Positions 1-7,924 of a stretch of DNA of 16,606 nucleotides are shown here, one piece after another (positions within the stretch are counted from its first letter, which is position 1; every line of letters starts with the position of its first letter). The notes under the pieces were generated by a model. It saw nothing but the letters and a program-made list of their open reading frames with translations. It did not search any database and had not been told where the DNA came from. Source of the stretch: Anaerolineaceae bacterium (GTDB taxonomy: Bacteria > Chloroflexota > Anaerolineae > Anaerolineales > Anaerolineaceae); the NCBI GenBank assembly GCA_011620445.1, contig WOZB01000014.1:1-16606 (forward strand), written 5' to 3'. Made by a program: the position numbers and the translations under genes.

Positions 1-1
1 A

Positions 2-85
2 AACTTTGGTGGTCGTAAACAGCGTGCGCCCCTGATTTTGGTTCTTACCTCCCAATTCGGTAATGGAAACCTGTCTCCTAACTAA
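2..85 (+). other. Possible 3' end of an upstream coding region
   Basis: One forward frame is open from base 2 to a TAA at 83-85 and would give 27 residues ending in FGNGNLSPN. Nothing in it is diagnostic, and the other frames of this short stretch are closed sooner. It may be the C-terminus of a gene lying mainly outside the window, or chance. A 6-bp inverted repeat (TAATCC at 83-88, GGATTA at 95-100) overlaps its stop. No T-run follows on either strand, so I do not call it a terminator. No convincing sigma-70 promoter for pyk was found in 1-134. Confidence 0.2.
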
Positions 86-134
86 TCCTCAAAGGGATTA
101 AAATAAAATCAACATCAAAAATCAGGAGCCAATC

Positions 135-1574
135 ATGAACCGCTTTGCCAAGATCGTTGCCACGCTCGGACCTACCAGTTCGTCTGAAGAACGCCTTCGC
201 CAAATGATCCTGGCCGGCATGGATGTTGCCCGCCTGAATTTCTCGCACGGCACCCATGCCGATCATGCTGAACGTATCGCCCTCATCCGCCGCCTTTCAG
301 AGGAATTGAACAAGCCCATCGCCATCTTGATGGATCTGCAGGGGCCCAAATTGCGCATCGGCAAATTGGCTGTGGAACCGCTGCCGCTGGTGGCCGGCGA
401 GCAGGTCGCCCTGAGCTCAGAATCGCCTCATGAACTGCCTGAGGGCATCACATTCATTCCATTTGACGTCCCAAGGTTGCATGAAGCGCTCGAACCAGGC
501 AATCACATCCTGATGGATGACGGCAACCTGGAGCTCGAAGTGCTTAAAGTGGACGGCGATAATATCTTTGCCAAGGTGCTGATTGGCGGTGACTTGAAAT
601 CGCATAAAGGTGTTAATTTACCTGGATCCAAACTCAACATCCCTATTCTTACTGAAAAAGATTTAGAGGATCTGAAATTTGGCCTCGACCAAGGGCTTGA
701 TTTGGTGGCACTTTCTTTCGTAAAGACCGCTGCAGATATTGAATCCGCGCGCAAGACCATGGAAGCGATGGCTCCTGGCCGGCGGCTTCCGCCAATTGTT
801 GCCAAACTGGAGAGGCCTGAAGCCCTCGAAAATCTGGAAGAGATTATGCAGGTTACCAACGGTGTCATGGTTGCGCGCGGTGACCTTGGGGTGGAGATGT
901 CACCTGCGGATGTACCTTCCGCACAGAAGCGTATCATCCGCATGGCTAACGAATGCGGAAGATTCGTCATCACGGCAACTCAGATGCTTGAATCAATGAT
1001 CACTAATCCCCGCCCCACCCGGGCAGAAGCGGCGGATGTAGCCAACGCCATTTATGATGGTACCGATGCGGTCATGCTTTCAGCGGAAACAGCGGCTGGG
1101 GCTTACCCGGTGGAAAGCATTCGCATGATGAGCCGTATCGTGGAAGAATCGGAATCCCATCTGAGCGAATGGGGACATGAAGCGGCTTTGGTTTCCTTTG
1201 ACGTTCACAACGACGCCGCGCACATCTGCATTGCTGCCAATAACTTGGCCAAGGATGCAGATGTGGCTGCGATCGTAGCCTTTACGGTTTCGGGCAGTAC
1301 TGCCATGTGGACCTCAAAAACCAAACCGCGGGTGCCGATTTATGCCTTCACACCGGAACGTTCCACCATGCAATGGTTGAGCGTATGCCGGGGGGTCATT
1401 CCATTCTTTGTTCCCCACGCGGATACACTGGAGACGATGATTACACATGTTGAAACCGCCATCAGCAGTTCCACCAGCTTGAAGGCTGGCGACCAGGTAG
1501 TGGTAATTTCAGGCTTCCCGGTTGGGCAATTCCGCACGCCAAATTTGACCCTTCTTTATAAGATCAAGGGTTGA
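135..1574 (+). CDS. pyk: Pyruvate kinase
   Basis: Catalyses phosphoenolpyruvate + ADP to pyruvate + ATP, the last step of glycolysis, in the cytoplasm. The 479-residue protein has the normal bacterial length. The N-terminal barrel opens with KIVATLGPTS and carries the R33/N35/S37/H38 substrate and cation loop (ARLNFSHG) and MDLQGPKLRIG. The catalytic Lys224 and metal ligand Glu226 lie in AKLE, and Asp250 in VARGDLGVE. The TRAEAADVANAIYDGTDAVM block follows. The C-terminal allosteric domain (about residues 345-479) contains FTVSGSTAMWTSKTKPRVP. There is no extra PEP-utiliser domain at the C-terminus. ATG 135 was chosen because CAGGAG (123-128) sits 6 bases upstream and the protein begins exactly where the family does. 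It converges on korB with a shared terminator. Identification is firm; allosteric properties cannot be read from the sequence. Confidence 0.97.
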   Translation: MNRFAKIVATLGPTSSSEERLRQMILAGMDVARLNFSHGTHADHAERIALIRRLSEELNKPIAILMDLQGPKLRIGKLAVEPLPLVAGEQVALSSESPHELPEGITFIPFDVPRLHEALEPGNHILMDDGNLELEVLKVDGDNIFAKVLIGGDLKSHKGVNLPGSKLNIPILTEKDLEDLKFGLDQGLDLVALSFVKTAADIESARKTMEAMAPGRRLPPIVAKLERPEALENLEEIMQVTNGVMVARGDLGVEMSPADVPSAQKRIIRMANECGRFVITATQMLESMITNPRPTRAEAADVANAIYDGTDAVMLSAETAAGAYPVESIRMMSRIVEESESHLSEWGHEAALVSFDVHNDAAHICIAANNLAKDADVAAIVAFTVSGSTAMWTSKTKPRVPIYAFTPERSTMQWLSVCRGVIPFFVPHADTLETMITHVETAISSSTSLKAGDQVVVISGFPVGQFRTPNLTLLYKIKG

Positions 1575-1622
1575 CGGGGCTTTAGGCAGATATTAGCGTA
1601 ATTGACCGCTGTAAATAGAATT

Positions 1623-1665
1623 AAAAAAATATGGCGGGAAGTTTAGTTCCCGCCATTTGTTTTTT
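1623..1665. terminator. Bidirectional intrinsic terminator between pyk and korB
   Basis: A perfect 10-bp stem (ATGGCGGGAA 1631-1640 with TTCCCGCCAT 1647-1656) closes a 6-base loop. It is followed by TTGTTTTTT on the + strand and preceded by an A-run (1623-1629) that is a U-tract on the - strand. It lies about 50 bases past the pyk stop and 18 bases past the korB stop, so it can end both converging transcripts. Confidence 0.9.
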
Positions 1666-1673
1666 ATCAATGT

Positions 1674-2723
1674 TTACCCCAAAGAGGCGTTGATTTGCTC
1701 CAATACCTCGCGGCTGGGGCGCAGAAGGTCATTGGGAGTGCGGTTTAGGGGCGCTTCACCCAGGTTGTAAGGCTCAAAGACCGTGGGCGTATCATTATTG
1801 ATATAGATCAGCCCGGTTGCGAAATATTTATTCTTGTAGCTTTCAGTCAGCAGGTCCAATGCCGCGGAGTGATCTGTTGGGTCATAATCGCGTTTAATCT
1901 TCTTAAGCAAAATCACCGAATCATCCGGCAGGGTCACTTCTTTCACAGTGCCCTCTTCAAAATCCTCCAGGTTGGGAACTTCATTGCGATAAGCAAACTT
2001 GATCTCCTGGATTGGATCTTCGTGTTGGCGGCCCCAGTTATAGGATTGCAAGGCTTCATCCTTGTTGTTGAAGGTGACGCAGGGGCTGATGACATCAATC
2101 ACAGATATGCCATTATGGATAAGGGCAGCCTTGATGAGCTCCTTGAGCTGTTTGGCATCGCCGGCAAAGGACCGGGCTACAAATGTAGCGCCGCTAATCA
2201 GGGCTTCCATACAGAGGTCGAGCGGTGGCAGCCAGTTTTTACCCTGGTGCTTAAGCTCAAGGCCGTAGTCAGAAGTAGCAGAGAACTGCCCCTTGGTGAG
2301 GCCATAGACGCCATTATTTTCAATAATGTACGCCATAGGTACATTACGGCGGATGATGTGTTTGAAGTGCCCCATGCCGATGGAGGCACTATCGCCGTCA
2401 CCTGAGATACCAATGATTTTGATGCTGCGATCAGCAAAAGTGGCCCCGGTAACCAGCGTTGGCATACGGCCGTGCAGGCCATTAAAGCCGAATGAACGCT
2501 GCAAGAAATAATTGGGACTTTTGGAAGAACAACCGATACCCGAAATCTTAACAACCTTTTCCGGCAGCAGTCCAAGCTCAAATACCGCGGCTTGAATTTG
2601 ATTTGAGATCATATTGTGGCCGCAGCCCGGACAAAGCGTGGAAGGGCGGCCTTTGTAGTCCTCAGGTGAGAGACCAAGCAGGTTGCTTTCAGCTTTCGGC
2701 GTAACAGTGGTTGATTTATCCAT
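1674..2723 (-). CDS. korB: 2-oxoacid:ferredoxin oxidoreductase, beta subunit
   Basis: TPP-binding subunit of an enzyme that oxidatively decarboxylates a 2-oxoacid to its acyl-CoA while reducing ferredoxin, or runs in reverse in anaerobes. The 349 residues show CPGCGH (Cys31, Cys34), Cys65 in GIGCSSK and Cys215 in ISPCVTFNN. Together these are the four expected ligands of the single [4Fe-4S] cluster of this subunit. The TPP/Mg motif is GDGD (108-111) plus ENNGVYGLTKGQ (135-146). The C-terminal tail is typical of the KorB branch. The ATG lies inside the end of korA (8-bp overlap), which implies translational coupling. 2-Oxoglutarate is the usual annotation, but pyruvate or branched-chain 2-oxoacids cannot be excluded from sequence alone. 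Confidence 0.93.
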   Translation of the reverse strand: MDKSTTVTPKAESNLLGLSPEDYKGRPSTLCPGCGHNMISNQIQAAVFELGLLPEKVVKISGIGCSSKSPNYFLQRSFGFNGLHGRMPTLVTGATFADRSIKIIGISGDGDSASIGMGHFKHIIRRNVPMAYIIENNGVYGLTKGQFSATSDYGLELKHQGKNWLPPLDLCMEALISGATFVARSFAGDAKQLKELIKAALIHNGISVIDVISPCVTFNNKDEALQSYNWGRQHEDPIQEIKFAYRNEVPNLEDFEEGTVKEVTLPDDSVILLKKIKRDYDPTDHSAALDLLTESYKNKYFATGLIYINNDTPTVFEPYNLGEAPLNRTPNDLLRPSREVLEQINASLG

Positions 2724-4548
2724 TGAGCTGCTCCTTTGCGAGAATGGTTTCAGAAGCCCATACAGCTGTCATTGGCAAGCCGCCTATTTCGGTGACGGAG
2801 GTGATGCGTGGGGCATATTGAGAGAACTCCCGCCGTAGAACGCCGCAAAGCTGTCCATCGCGGTTGAGCTCAAGCACGTATGTGCGGTCGTGACCGATAA
2901 TGAAATCGCGTTCCAGCTTGCCACAAGGCAGCGAGCGGATGCGCATAAAGTCAGTTTCGATGCCTTTTTCACGCAAGAGCGCCTGGGCCTCGATAATGGC
3001 GAGTTCTGTGGAACCCATGCCGATAATGCCTATCTTGGCATCTTTGCCGTAGTAAGTGATAGGCATAGGCAGGTCAACCTCCACATTATCCAACTTGCGG
3101 CCAATGCGGAAGAGCATATCTGCCCAGTTTTTGGGGTTCTCGCTGTAGTTGCCGTACTCGTCGTGCCCGGTGCCGCGGGTGAAGTACCCCGCTTTGGGGC
3201 TCTGGTTCCCCATCACCGTGCGATAGGGAATGGCATCCTTGTCGATATCTTTGTAGCGGCCCCAATCAGGGAATTTGTCCATGTCTTTTTCCCAGATAAT
3301 CTTGCCGCGATTGATGGGGCGATCGGGATATTCGAATTTTTTGGTCATCCAGGTGTTCATGCCCAGGTCAAGGTCAGACATCACGAATACAGGGGTCTGG
3401 TATTTTTCAGCCAGATCAAGAGCTTTCCAACCAAATTCAAAGCATTCATTGACCGAACCGGGGATGACGATAATGTGTTTTTTGTCGCCATGACCAAGCG
3501 TATAAGCCATTGAAATATCGCCTTGGGCCGTGCGGGTGGGAAGACCAGTACTGGGGCCAACACGCTGTACGTCCCAAAAGACCACGGGGGTTTCCGTGAA
3601 ATACGCCAGGCTGACATTTTCGGTCATCAGTGCAAGACCAGGGCCGGAGGTTACCGTCATGGACCGCAAACCCGCCCATCCAGCGCCAATTGCGGCACCT
3701 GCCGCTGCAAGCTCATCTTCAACCTGCACAATAGCAAAGGTGTTCTTACCAGTTTCGGGGTCCTGACGAAATTTGGGGGCAAGGGTATTCATCTCTTCCA
3801 CAAGGCTGGTAGCTGGTGTAATGGGGTACCAGGCACAGAATTGCATGCCGCCAAAAATGGAACCAAGTGCGCCTGCATAATTGCCATCAGTCAAAATATA
3901 GTCAGTAAGGGGAGGAAGTTGCTTTACAGTGTAACAATCAGTTTTTTTCAGATTCTTTGCTGCCCAATCAAAACCAAGTTTTACAGTTTTGAAGTTAGTT
4001 TCGGCAATGGCCGGCCTGCTGCTGAAATGCTTGTTAATTGCAGCCAGCAAAATTTTTTCAGGAATGCCCAAGACCTGGCCAACGATGCCCACATAGAGCA
4101 TGTTCTCGGTAAAATCGCGGATGGTGCGGGGCACATCCAGCTCATCAGTAAGGGCTTTGATGGGCATAGGGTAGAAAATGAGATCTTCCCGCCTGGCCTC
4201 ATCCGAAATGGCAATGTGATCGGCGTAAAAGACCACCCCTCCCTTGGGCAGGAAGTTAAGATCTTCCAGGAAGGTCTTGGGGTTCATTGCCACAATGATG
4301 TCATCGTATGGACGGCGGCCGGTATAACCATTATCGTTGGCGCGAATTACGAACCAGGTGGCCATACCCTTAATATTAGACGGGAATACATTTTTGCCCG
4401 AAGTAGGGATGCCCATATGGAAAAGCGCACTGAACAGGATGCTGTTGGCCGTGACGGAACCGGAACCATTGACTGTACAGATCGTCATGCAAAAATCATT
4501 GACGATGAGGTCCGATTCACATTTCTTCTTCATTGCATTTTTAGCCAT
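2716..4548 (-). CDS. korA: 2-oxoacid:ferredoxin oxidoreductase, fused gamma-alpha subunit
   Basis: Partner of KorB. The N-terminal ~190 residues form the gamma domain (GSGSVTANSILFSALFHMG, then SNIKGMATWFVIRAN). A linker leads to the alpha pyrimidine-binding domain starting DGNYAGALGSIFGGMQF with the substrate motif WYPITPATS, and a C-terminal transketolase-like domain (IGIIGMGSTELAIIEAQALL). No ferredoxin-like delta domain is present. A longer reading from a TTG at 4572 exists. I chose ATG 4548 because AAGGAG (4558-4563 on the other strand) lies 9 bases upstream, and the TTG reading would bury that ribosome site inside the gene. This gives 610 residues. It starts 16 bases after the gntR stop and overlaps korB by 8 bp, so all three genes probably form one operon. 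Confidence 0.93.
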   Translation of the reverse strand: MAKNAMKKKCESDLIVNDFCMTICTVNGSGSVTANSILFSALFHMGIPTSGKNVFPSNIKGMATWFVIRANDNGYTGRRPYDDIIVAMNPKTFLEDLNFLPKGGVVFYADHIAISDEARREDLIFYPMPIKALTDELDVPRTIRDFTENMLYVGIVGQVLGIPEKILLAAINKHFSSRPAIAETNFKTVKLGFDWAAKNLKKTDCYTVKQLPPLTDYILTDGNYAGALGSIFGGMQFCAWYPITPATSLVEEMNTLAPKFRQDPETGKNTFAIVQVEDELAAAGAAIGAGWAGLRSMTVTSGPGLALMTENVSLAYFTETPVVFWDVQRVGPSTGLPTRTAQGDISMAYTLGHGDKKHIIVIPGSVNECFEFGWKALDLAEKYQTPVFVMSDLDLGMNTWMTKKFEYPDRPINRGKIIWEKDMDKFPDWGRYKDIDKDAIPYRTVMGNQSPKAGYFTRGTGHDEYGNYSENPKNWADMLFRIGRKLDNVEVDLPMPITYYGKDAKIGIIGMGSTELAIIEAQALLREKGIETDFMRIRSLPCGKLERDFIIGHDRTYVLELNRDGQLCGVLRREFSQYAPRITSVTEIGGLPMTAVWASETILAKEQLNG

Positions 4549-4564
4549 CAAAATCGACTCCTTA

Positions 4565-5245
4565 TTATTCAAAACGTTGTTTTAGTTCGGGCTTCTTGAT
4601 TTGTTTGACGAGATCCATGTGATTGAGCAGCGCTTCGTGGCCTCTGGCGAAGTCGCGGGCTTTGAGAGCATCTACAATTTTTTGATGAAAATTCCAGACT
4701 GACTCAAGATAAGCCTGGTCCATATAAATATTCAGATCGGAAGATTGGTAGAGAATCCAATAGCTCTCCAATACACTAAGGACTAGCTTATTGTTCAGGT
4801 GTTGGAAAATCCCAAGATGAAAATCGCGGTGCTCTTCCTTTGGTACCTGAATGGGAGTGCGGGCAATTTTCTGATTGGCCTGGAGGACGAGAGCCTCAAG
4901 CCGGGCAACTTCTTCCCGTGTGAGCAGAGGAGCAGCTTCCGGCCAATAAGCGCTTTCAAGATTCTTGCGCAGATCTCTGAGCTGCTCGAATGTGAATGGG
5001 TCGATTTTTTGGGAATAGTTCAAGCCGAGCATCAAGGCTGGTGTGAGAGTAAATTCGCGCAGCGACATTCCGGTTTTTGGACGGATCTCTACAACACCGA
5101 GCTGGCGGGCAACCTCGAGTTGTTCCCGGATGGCGGAAGTACTGATGCCCAATTGTCTACCAATTTCGGGAATACTCGGCAAAAGAAGATGCGTATGGGC
5201 AGCTTCTGCCAAGTAATCAAGGAGGTTTGTTTTTACTTTTTCCAT
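4565..5245 (-). CDS. GntR-family transcriptional regulator with FCD domain
   Basis: A DNA-binding regulator of 226 residues. The N-terminal winged helix-turn-helix spans about residues 8-68 (LPSIPEIGRQLGISTSAIRE is the recognition region, then the LGVVEIRPKTG wing). The rest is an all-helical FCD ligand domain with His143 (DFHLGIF), His187 (NFHQKI) and His209 (LLNHMDLV) at the family's metal/ligand positions. The Asp usually four residues before the first His is His139 here. FCD regulators normally sense small organic acids. It is the first gene of the korAB operon, so control of 2-oxoacid oxidation is the natural inference. No Shine-Dalgarno sequence is visible before the ATG, which follows an AT-rich repeat array directly. 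Confidence 0.9.
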   Translation of the reverse strand: MEKVKTNLLDYLAEAAHTHLLLPSIPEIGRQLGISTSAIREQLEVARQLGVVEIRPKTGMSLREFTLTPALMLGLNYSQKIDPFTFEQLRDLRKNLESAYWPEAAPLLTREEVARLEALVLQANQKIARTPIQVPKEEHRDFHLGIFQHLNNKLVLSVLESYWILYQSSDLNIYMDQAYLESVWNFHQKIVDALKARDFARGHEALLNHMDLVKQIKKPELKQRFE

Positions 5246-5290
5246 GCTATTAATCTGATTAATATGATTAATGCAATTATTATAATCGCT
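5246..5290 (-). promoter_or_regulatory. Putative promoter and triple-ATTAAT operator of gntR-korAB
   Basis: Three copies of the self-complementary hexamer ATTAAT lie at 5249-5254, 5258-5263 and 5267-5272, spaced exactly 9 bp, beginning 4 bases before the regulator's ATG. A TATAAT for leftward transcription lies at 5279-5284. No clear -35 was found. The array would lie over the predicted transcription start and leader, a good place for autorepression by the GntR protein. The repeats are seen directly; binding is inference. Confidence 0.5.
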
Positions 5291-5323
5291 TTAGTGAAAT
5301 TGAGGGTAATTAGTAATTGAAAG

Positions 5324-6025
5324 TTAAATTAAACCGGCTTCAATAAGCATGCTTTTGTTGTCTACGATTTCAGAAGTTGTCCCCCGGGCAATGACCTTGC
5401 CGTGGTCCATCAGCACAGCCCTTGAACAGACCTGGGCAGCCATTTCCAGATCATGAGTGGCAATCACCATAGTTTGAGGCATGCTCATCAGCAAAGCAAT
5501 CAATTCCGTACGTGCGTGCGGGTCGAGGCCGGAGGTAGGCTCATCGAGGACCAGAATTTTCGGATCCATCGAGAGGACTGATGCGATGGTAACCCGTTTT
5601 TTCTCTCCCCCGCTGAGGTTAAAAGGATTGCGCTTTACTGAATCCTCCATATGGACCGTCTTAAGGGCACGCATGACGCGTTCCTTGACGGCATCTTTCT
5701 TGAAGCCGAGATGAATTGGCCAAAAGGCAACGTCGTCGTAGACCGACGAAGAGAATAGCTGATCAGCGGGGTTTTGAAAAATCATGCCGACCAAGGTGCG
5801 GATACGAGCCTGGTTGGAATCCGAAATTTCAAGACCGTTGATAAATACCCGGCCTTTACCGCGAAGGATGCCATTGAGGTGCAGAAGCAGCGTGGATTTG
5901 CCTGATCCATTCCCGCCTATGAGGGCCAGTTTTTCACCCTCTTCCACCTCAAAACTGACATCATAAAGCGCTTCCTTAGAGTCAGGATAGGTATAACTGA
6001 GATTTTCAACTTTAATCAGGGACAT
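5324..6025 (-). CDS. ECF/cobalt-type (CbiO-like) ABC transporter ATPase
   Basis: An ATP-binding protein of 233 residues that powers an energy-coupling-factor type importer for a metal (Co/Ni) or vitamin. Motifs: Walker A GGNGSGKST (37-45), Q-loop QNPADQLFSSSVYDDVAF (84-101), whose wording is typical of CbiO/EcfA, signature LSGGEKKR (137-144), Walker B ILVLDEPTSGLDP with Glu162, and switch His191. All catalytic residues are intact. No T-component (EcfT/CbiQ) or S-component lies next to it in the window, so its membrane partner and substrate are unknown. The stop is 78 bases before gntR on the same strand. GGAG lies 12 bases before the ATG. Confidence 0.88.
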   Translation of the reverse strand: MSLIKVENLSYTYPDSKEALYDVSFEVEEGEKLALIGGNGSGKSTLLLHLNGILRGKGRVFINGLEISDSNQARIRTLVGMIFQNPADQLFSSSVYDDVAFWPIHLGFKKDAVKERVMRALKTVHMEDSVKRNPFNLSGGEKKRVTIASVLSMDPKILVLDEPTSGLDPHARTELIALLMSMPQTMVIATHDLEMAAQVCSRAVLMDHGKVIARGTTSEIVDNKSMLIEAGLI

Positions 6026-6068
6026 TTAAGGAGTGTTCTCCAAAGACTGAGGTTGCATGCTGCCTTGA

Positions 6069-6074
6069 ATTATA
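6069..6074 (-). promoter_or_regulatory. Candidate -10 box for the CbiO-like gene
   Basis: A perfect TATAAT on the minus strand sits 43 bases upstream of the ATG at 6025, in the divergent region (6026-6163) between the ECF ATPase gene and the exporter pair. No good -35 is visible at 16-18 bases. I found no convincing + strand promoter in the same gap for the exporter genes. Confidence 0.35.
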
Positions 6075-6163
6075 CCCAGCCCTCGGAATGCGGACCGAAG
6101 AAAGGCAATTTCGGAGAATTAGTATTCTATGGGGGTAAAATCGATATGTTCTGGAGTTATTCG

Positions 6164-7924
6164 ATGTCAATTTCTGAGTTTAGCATCCCTGAGCGGTATA
6201 AAACCGATCGACGAGGACCCATACGCTGGATCTGGTCTCACGTCAAACCTACCTGGTACCTGCTCGTTTTTGCGATCATAGGTGCCTCGGGCAATGCCTA
6301 TTTAGCCGGTGTGCCTGCTACCCGTTTCGGAGAGATTTTTAACGAGTTAATCAGTGGAAAGGCCGACCTTAACCACCTTTGGACCCTTTCGTTAATCATT
6401 GGAGGTTCCCAGATTATTCGCGGGGGTTTTCTATTTATGCGGAATTTTAGTTTTGAATACACTGCCCAGCGTCTGGAACGGAACATCCGTGAGGAGTTCT
6501 ATACAAATCTGCTTGGGAAGAGCATGACTTTCCATTCCCTGCAATCAATTGGCGACCTGATGGCCAGGGCGACCAATGACATCCGCGAAGTAAACTTCGT
6601 TTTCAGCCCAGCACTCAATATGATTATCGGCTCCATCAACTTTCTTTTTGTGCCTTTAATTATCGGCTGGAACTTGAACCATGCGCTGGTTTTGGTGCCT
6701 GGGGTCTTTATTATCGCCTATACCATTTATATACAGTACTACATCAGGGTGATGACACCTATTTCCAAAGAAGTCCGCAAGAGTTTTGGCAAAATGAACA
6801 GCCGCCTGGCTGAAGACCTCGACGGAATCGAGACAGTAAAATCCGTTGCCCAGGAAGACAATGAAATCAAGCTTTTCATGCACAATTCGCTCTCTTACCG
6901 AAACGCTTTCGTTAAGAAAGGCGATCAGGAAGCTGTATTCCTTCCTGTCCTTTTGCTCTCGCTTGCACTTGGTTTGGGGTTATTACATGCCATTCTGCTG
7001 GCTCAAAACGGATTGATTCCCCTCGGGGGTGTGGTTGCTTATTTCTACTCATTGGCGCTGCTTAGTTTTCCCACATATTCCTCAATTTACAGCTACTCAC
7101 AGCTCACATTGGGGGTTGCAGGAGCGAAACGATTGCTGGAAACCATGAACACTGTAAATGACCTTGACCAAAATCTGTATGGTGTTGCCCAACAGATCAA
7201 GGGCGAGGTGGTGTTCGAGCATGTCAGTTTTACTTATAGCGGCATAGACACTTTGGACGACGTCAGCTTCCATGTACAGCCCGGGCAAACTATTGCCATT
7301 GTCGGCCAAACGGGTGCCGGTAAAACCACACTCATCCGCCTGATCAACCGGACCTACGATCCTTCACATGGTGTGGTCAAAATCGATGGAATTCCGCTTA
7401 TGGATTGGCAGTTGAATAGCCTGCGCAACCAAATCTCCATTATCGAACAGGATATTTTCCTTTTCTCGAAAACGGTCAGAGAAAATATTGCATTCGGGCG
7501 AGTTGATGCCAGTGAAATCGATGTCGTTGAAGCGGCAAAAAAAGCACAGGCCCATGAATTTATCCTGGAACTGCCTCAGGGTTACGACACGATCATCGGA
7601 GAACGGGGAGCTACACTTTCAGGTGGCCAGCGGCAACGTTTGGCCCTTGCTAGAGCTTTCCTGACCGACCCTCGCATTCTCATTTTGGACGATTCCACCA
7701 GCGCCATCGACAGCAAGACTGAAGATGAAATCCAAAAAGCCATTAAGGCTGCTTCAGAAGGACGAACGACTTTCATCATCACCCACCGGCTTTCACAGAT
7801 TCGCTGGGCAGATCTGATCATTGTCATGAAAAAAGGGCGGATTGCCGATATTGGCACGCACAATGAACTGATGACACGTTCACAAGCTTATCGAAATATC
7901 TTTACAGAGGTAGGAAAAGAATGA
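6164..7924 (+). CDS. Heterodimeric ABC exporter, subunit 1 (degenerate-site Walker B)
   Basis: A half-transporter with a six-helix transmembrane domain (about residues 30-310) followed by an ATPase domain. Motifs: Walker A GQTGAGKTT (381-389), signature LSGGQRQR (from 485), Walker B ILILDDSTSAID, switch His541. The catalytic Glu position is Asp510, so this subunit's own ATP site should hydrolyse poorly. The reading frame is open from an ATG at 6053, but that would add a 37-residue tail unlike an exporter N-terminus. ATG 6164 has GGAG (6153-6156) 7 bases upstream and gives 586 residues (ATG 6146 is an alternative). The stop overlaps the next gene's start in ATGA. Family members export drugs, lipids or peptides; the substrate here is unknown. 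Confidence 0.9.
   Translation: MSISEFSIPERYKTDRRGPIRWIWSHVKPTWYLLVFAIIGASGNAYLAGVPATRFGEIFNELISGKADLNHLWTLSLIIGGSQIIRGGFLFMRNFSFEYTAQRLERNIREEFYTNLLGKSMTFHSLQSIGDLMARATNDIREVNFVFSPALNMIIGSINFLFVPLIIGWNLNHALVLVPGVFIIAYTIYIQYYIRVMTPISKEVRKSFGKMNSRLAEDLDGIETVKSVAQEDNEIKLFMHNSLSYRNAFVKKGDQEAVFLPVLLLSLALGLGLLHAILLAQNGLIPLGGVVAYFYSLALLSFPTYSSIYSYSQLTLGVAGAKRLLETMNTVNDLDQNLYGVAQQIKGEVVFEHVSFTYSGIDTLDDVSFHVQPGQTIAIVGQTGAGKTTLIRLINRTYDPSHGVVKIDGIPLMDWQLNSLRNQISIIEQDIFLFSKTVRENIAFGRVDASEIDVVEAAKKAQAHEFILELPQGYDTIIGERGATLSGGQRQRLALARAFLTDPRILILDDSTSAIDSKTEDEIQKAIKAASEGRTTFIITHRLSQIRWADLIIVMKKGRIADIGTHNELMTRSQAYRNIFTEVGKE

Noticed and set aside
503..973. Reverse-strand frame of 156 codons inside pyk
   Set aside because: Antisense shadow of pyruvate kinase with low-complexity Ser/Arg/Pro composition and no ribosome site.
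4549..4572. TTG start at 4572 for korA
   Set aside because: AAGGAG lies inside this extension at the right distance from ATG 4548, so the extension contains the ribosome site rather than coding sequence.
3523..4599. Forward-strand frame of 358 codons
   Set aside because: Entirely antisense to korA, whose domains are clearly recognisable; the translation has no coherent domain.
6053..6163. ATG 6053 as start of exporter subunit 1
   Set aside because: No ribosome site, and the added residues do not resemble an exporter N-terminus; ATG 6164 has GGAG 7 bases upstream.
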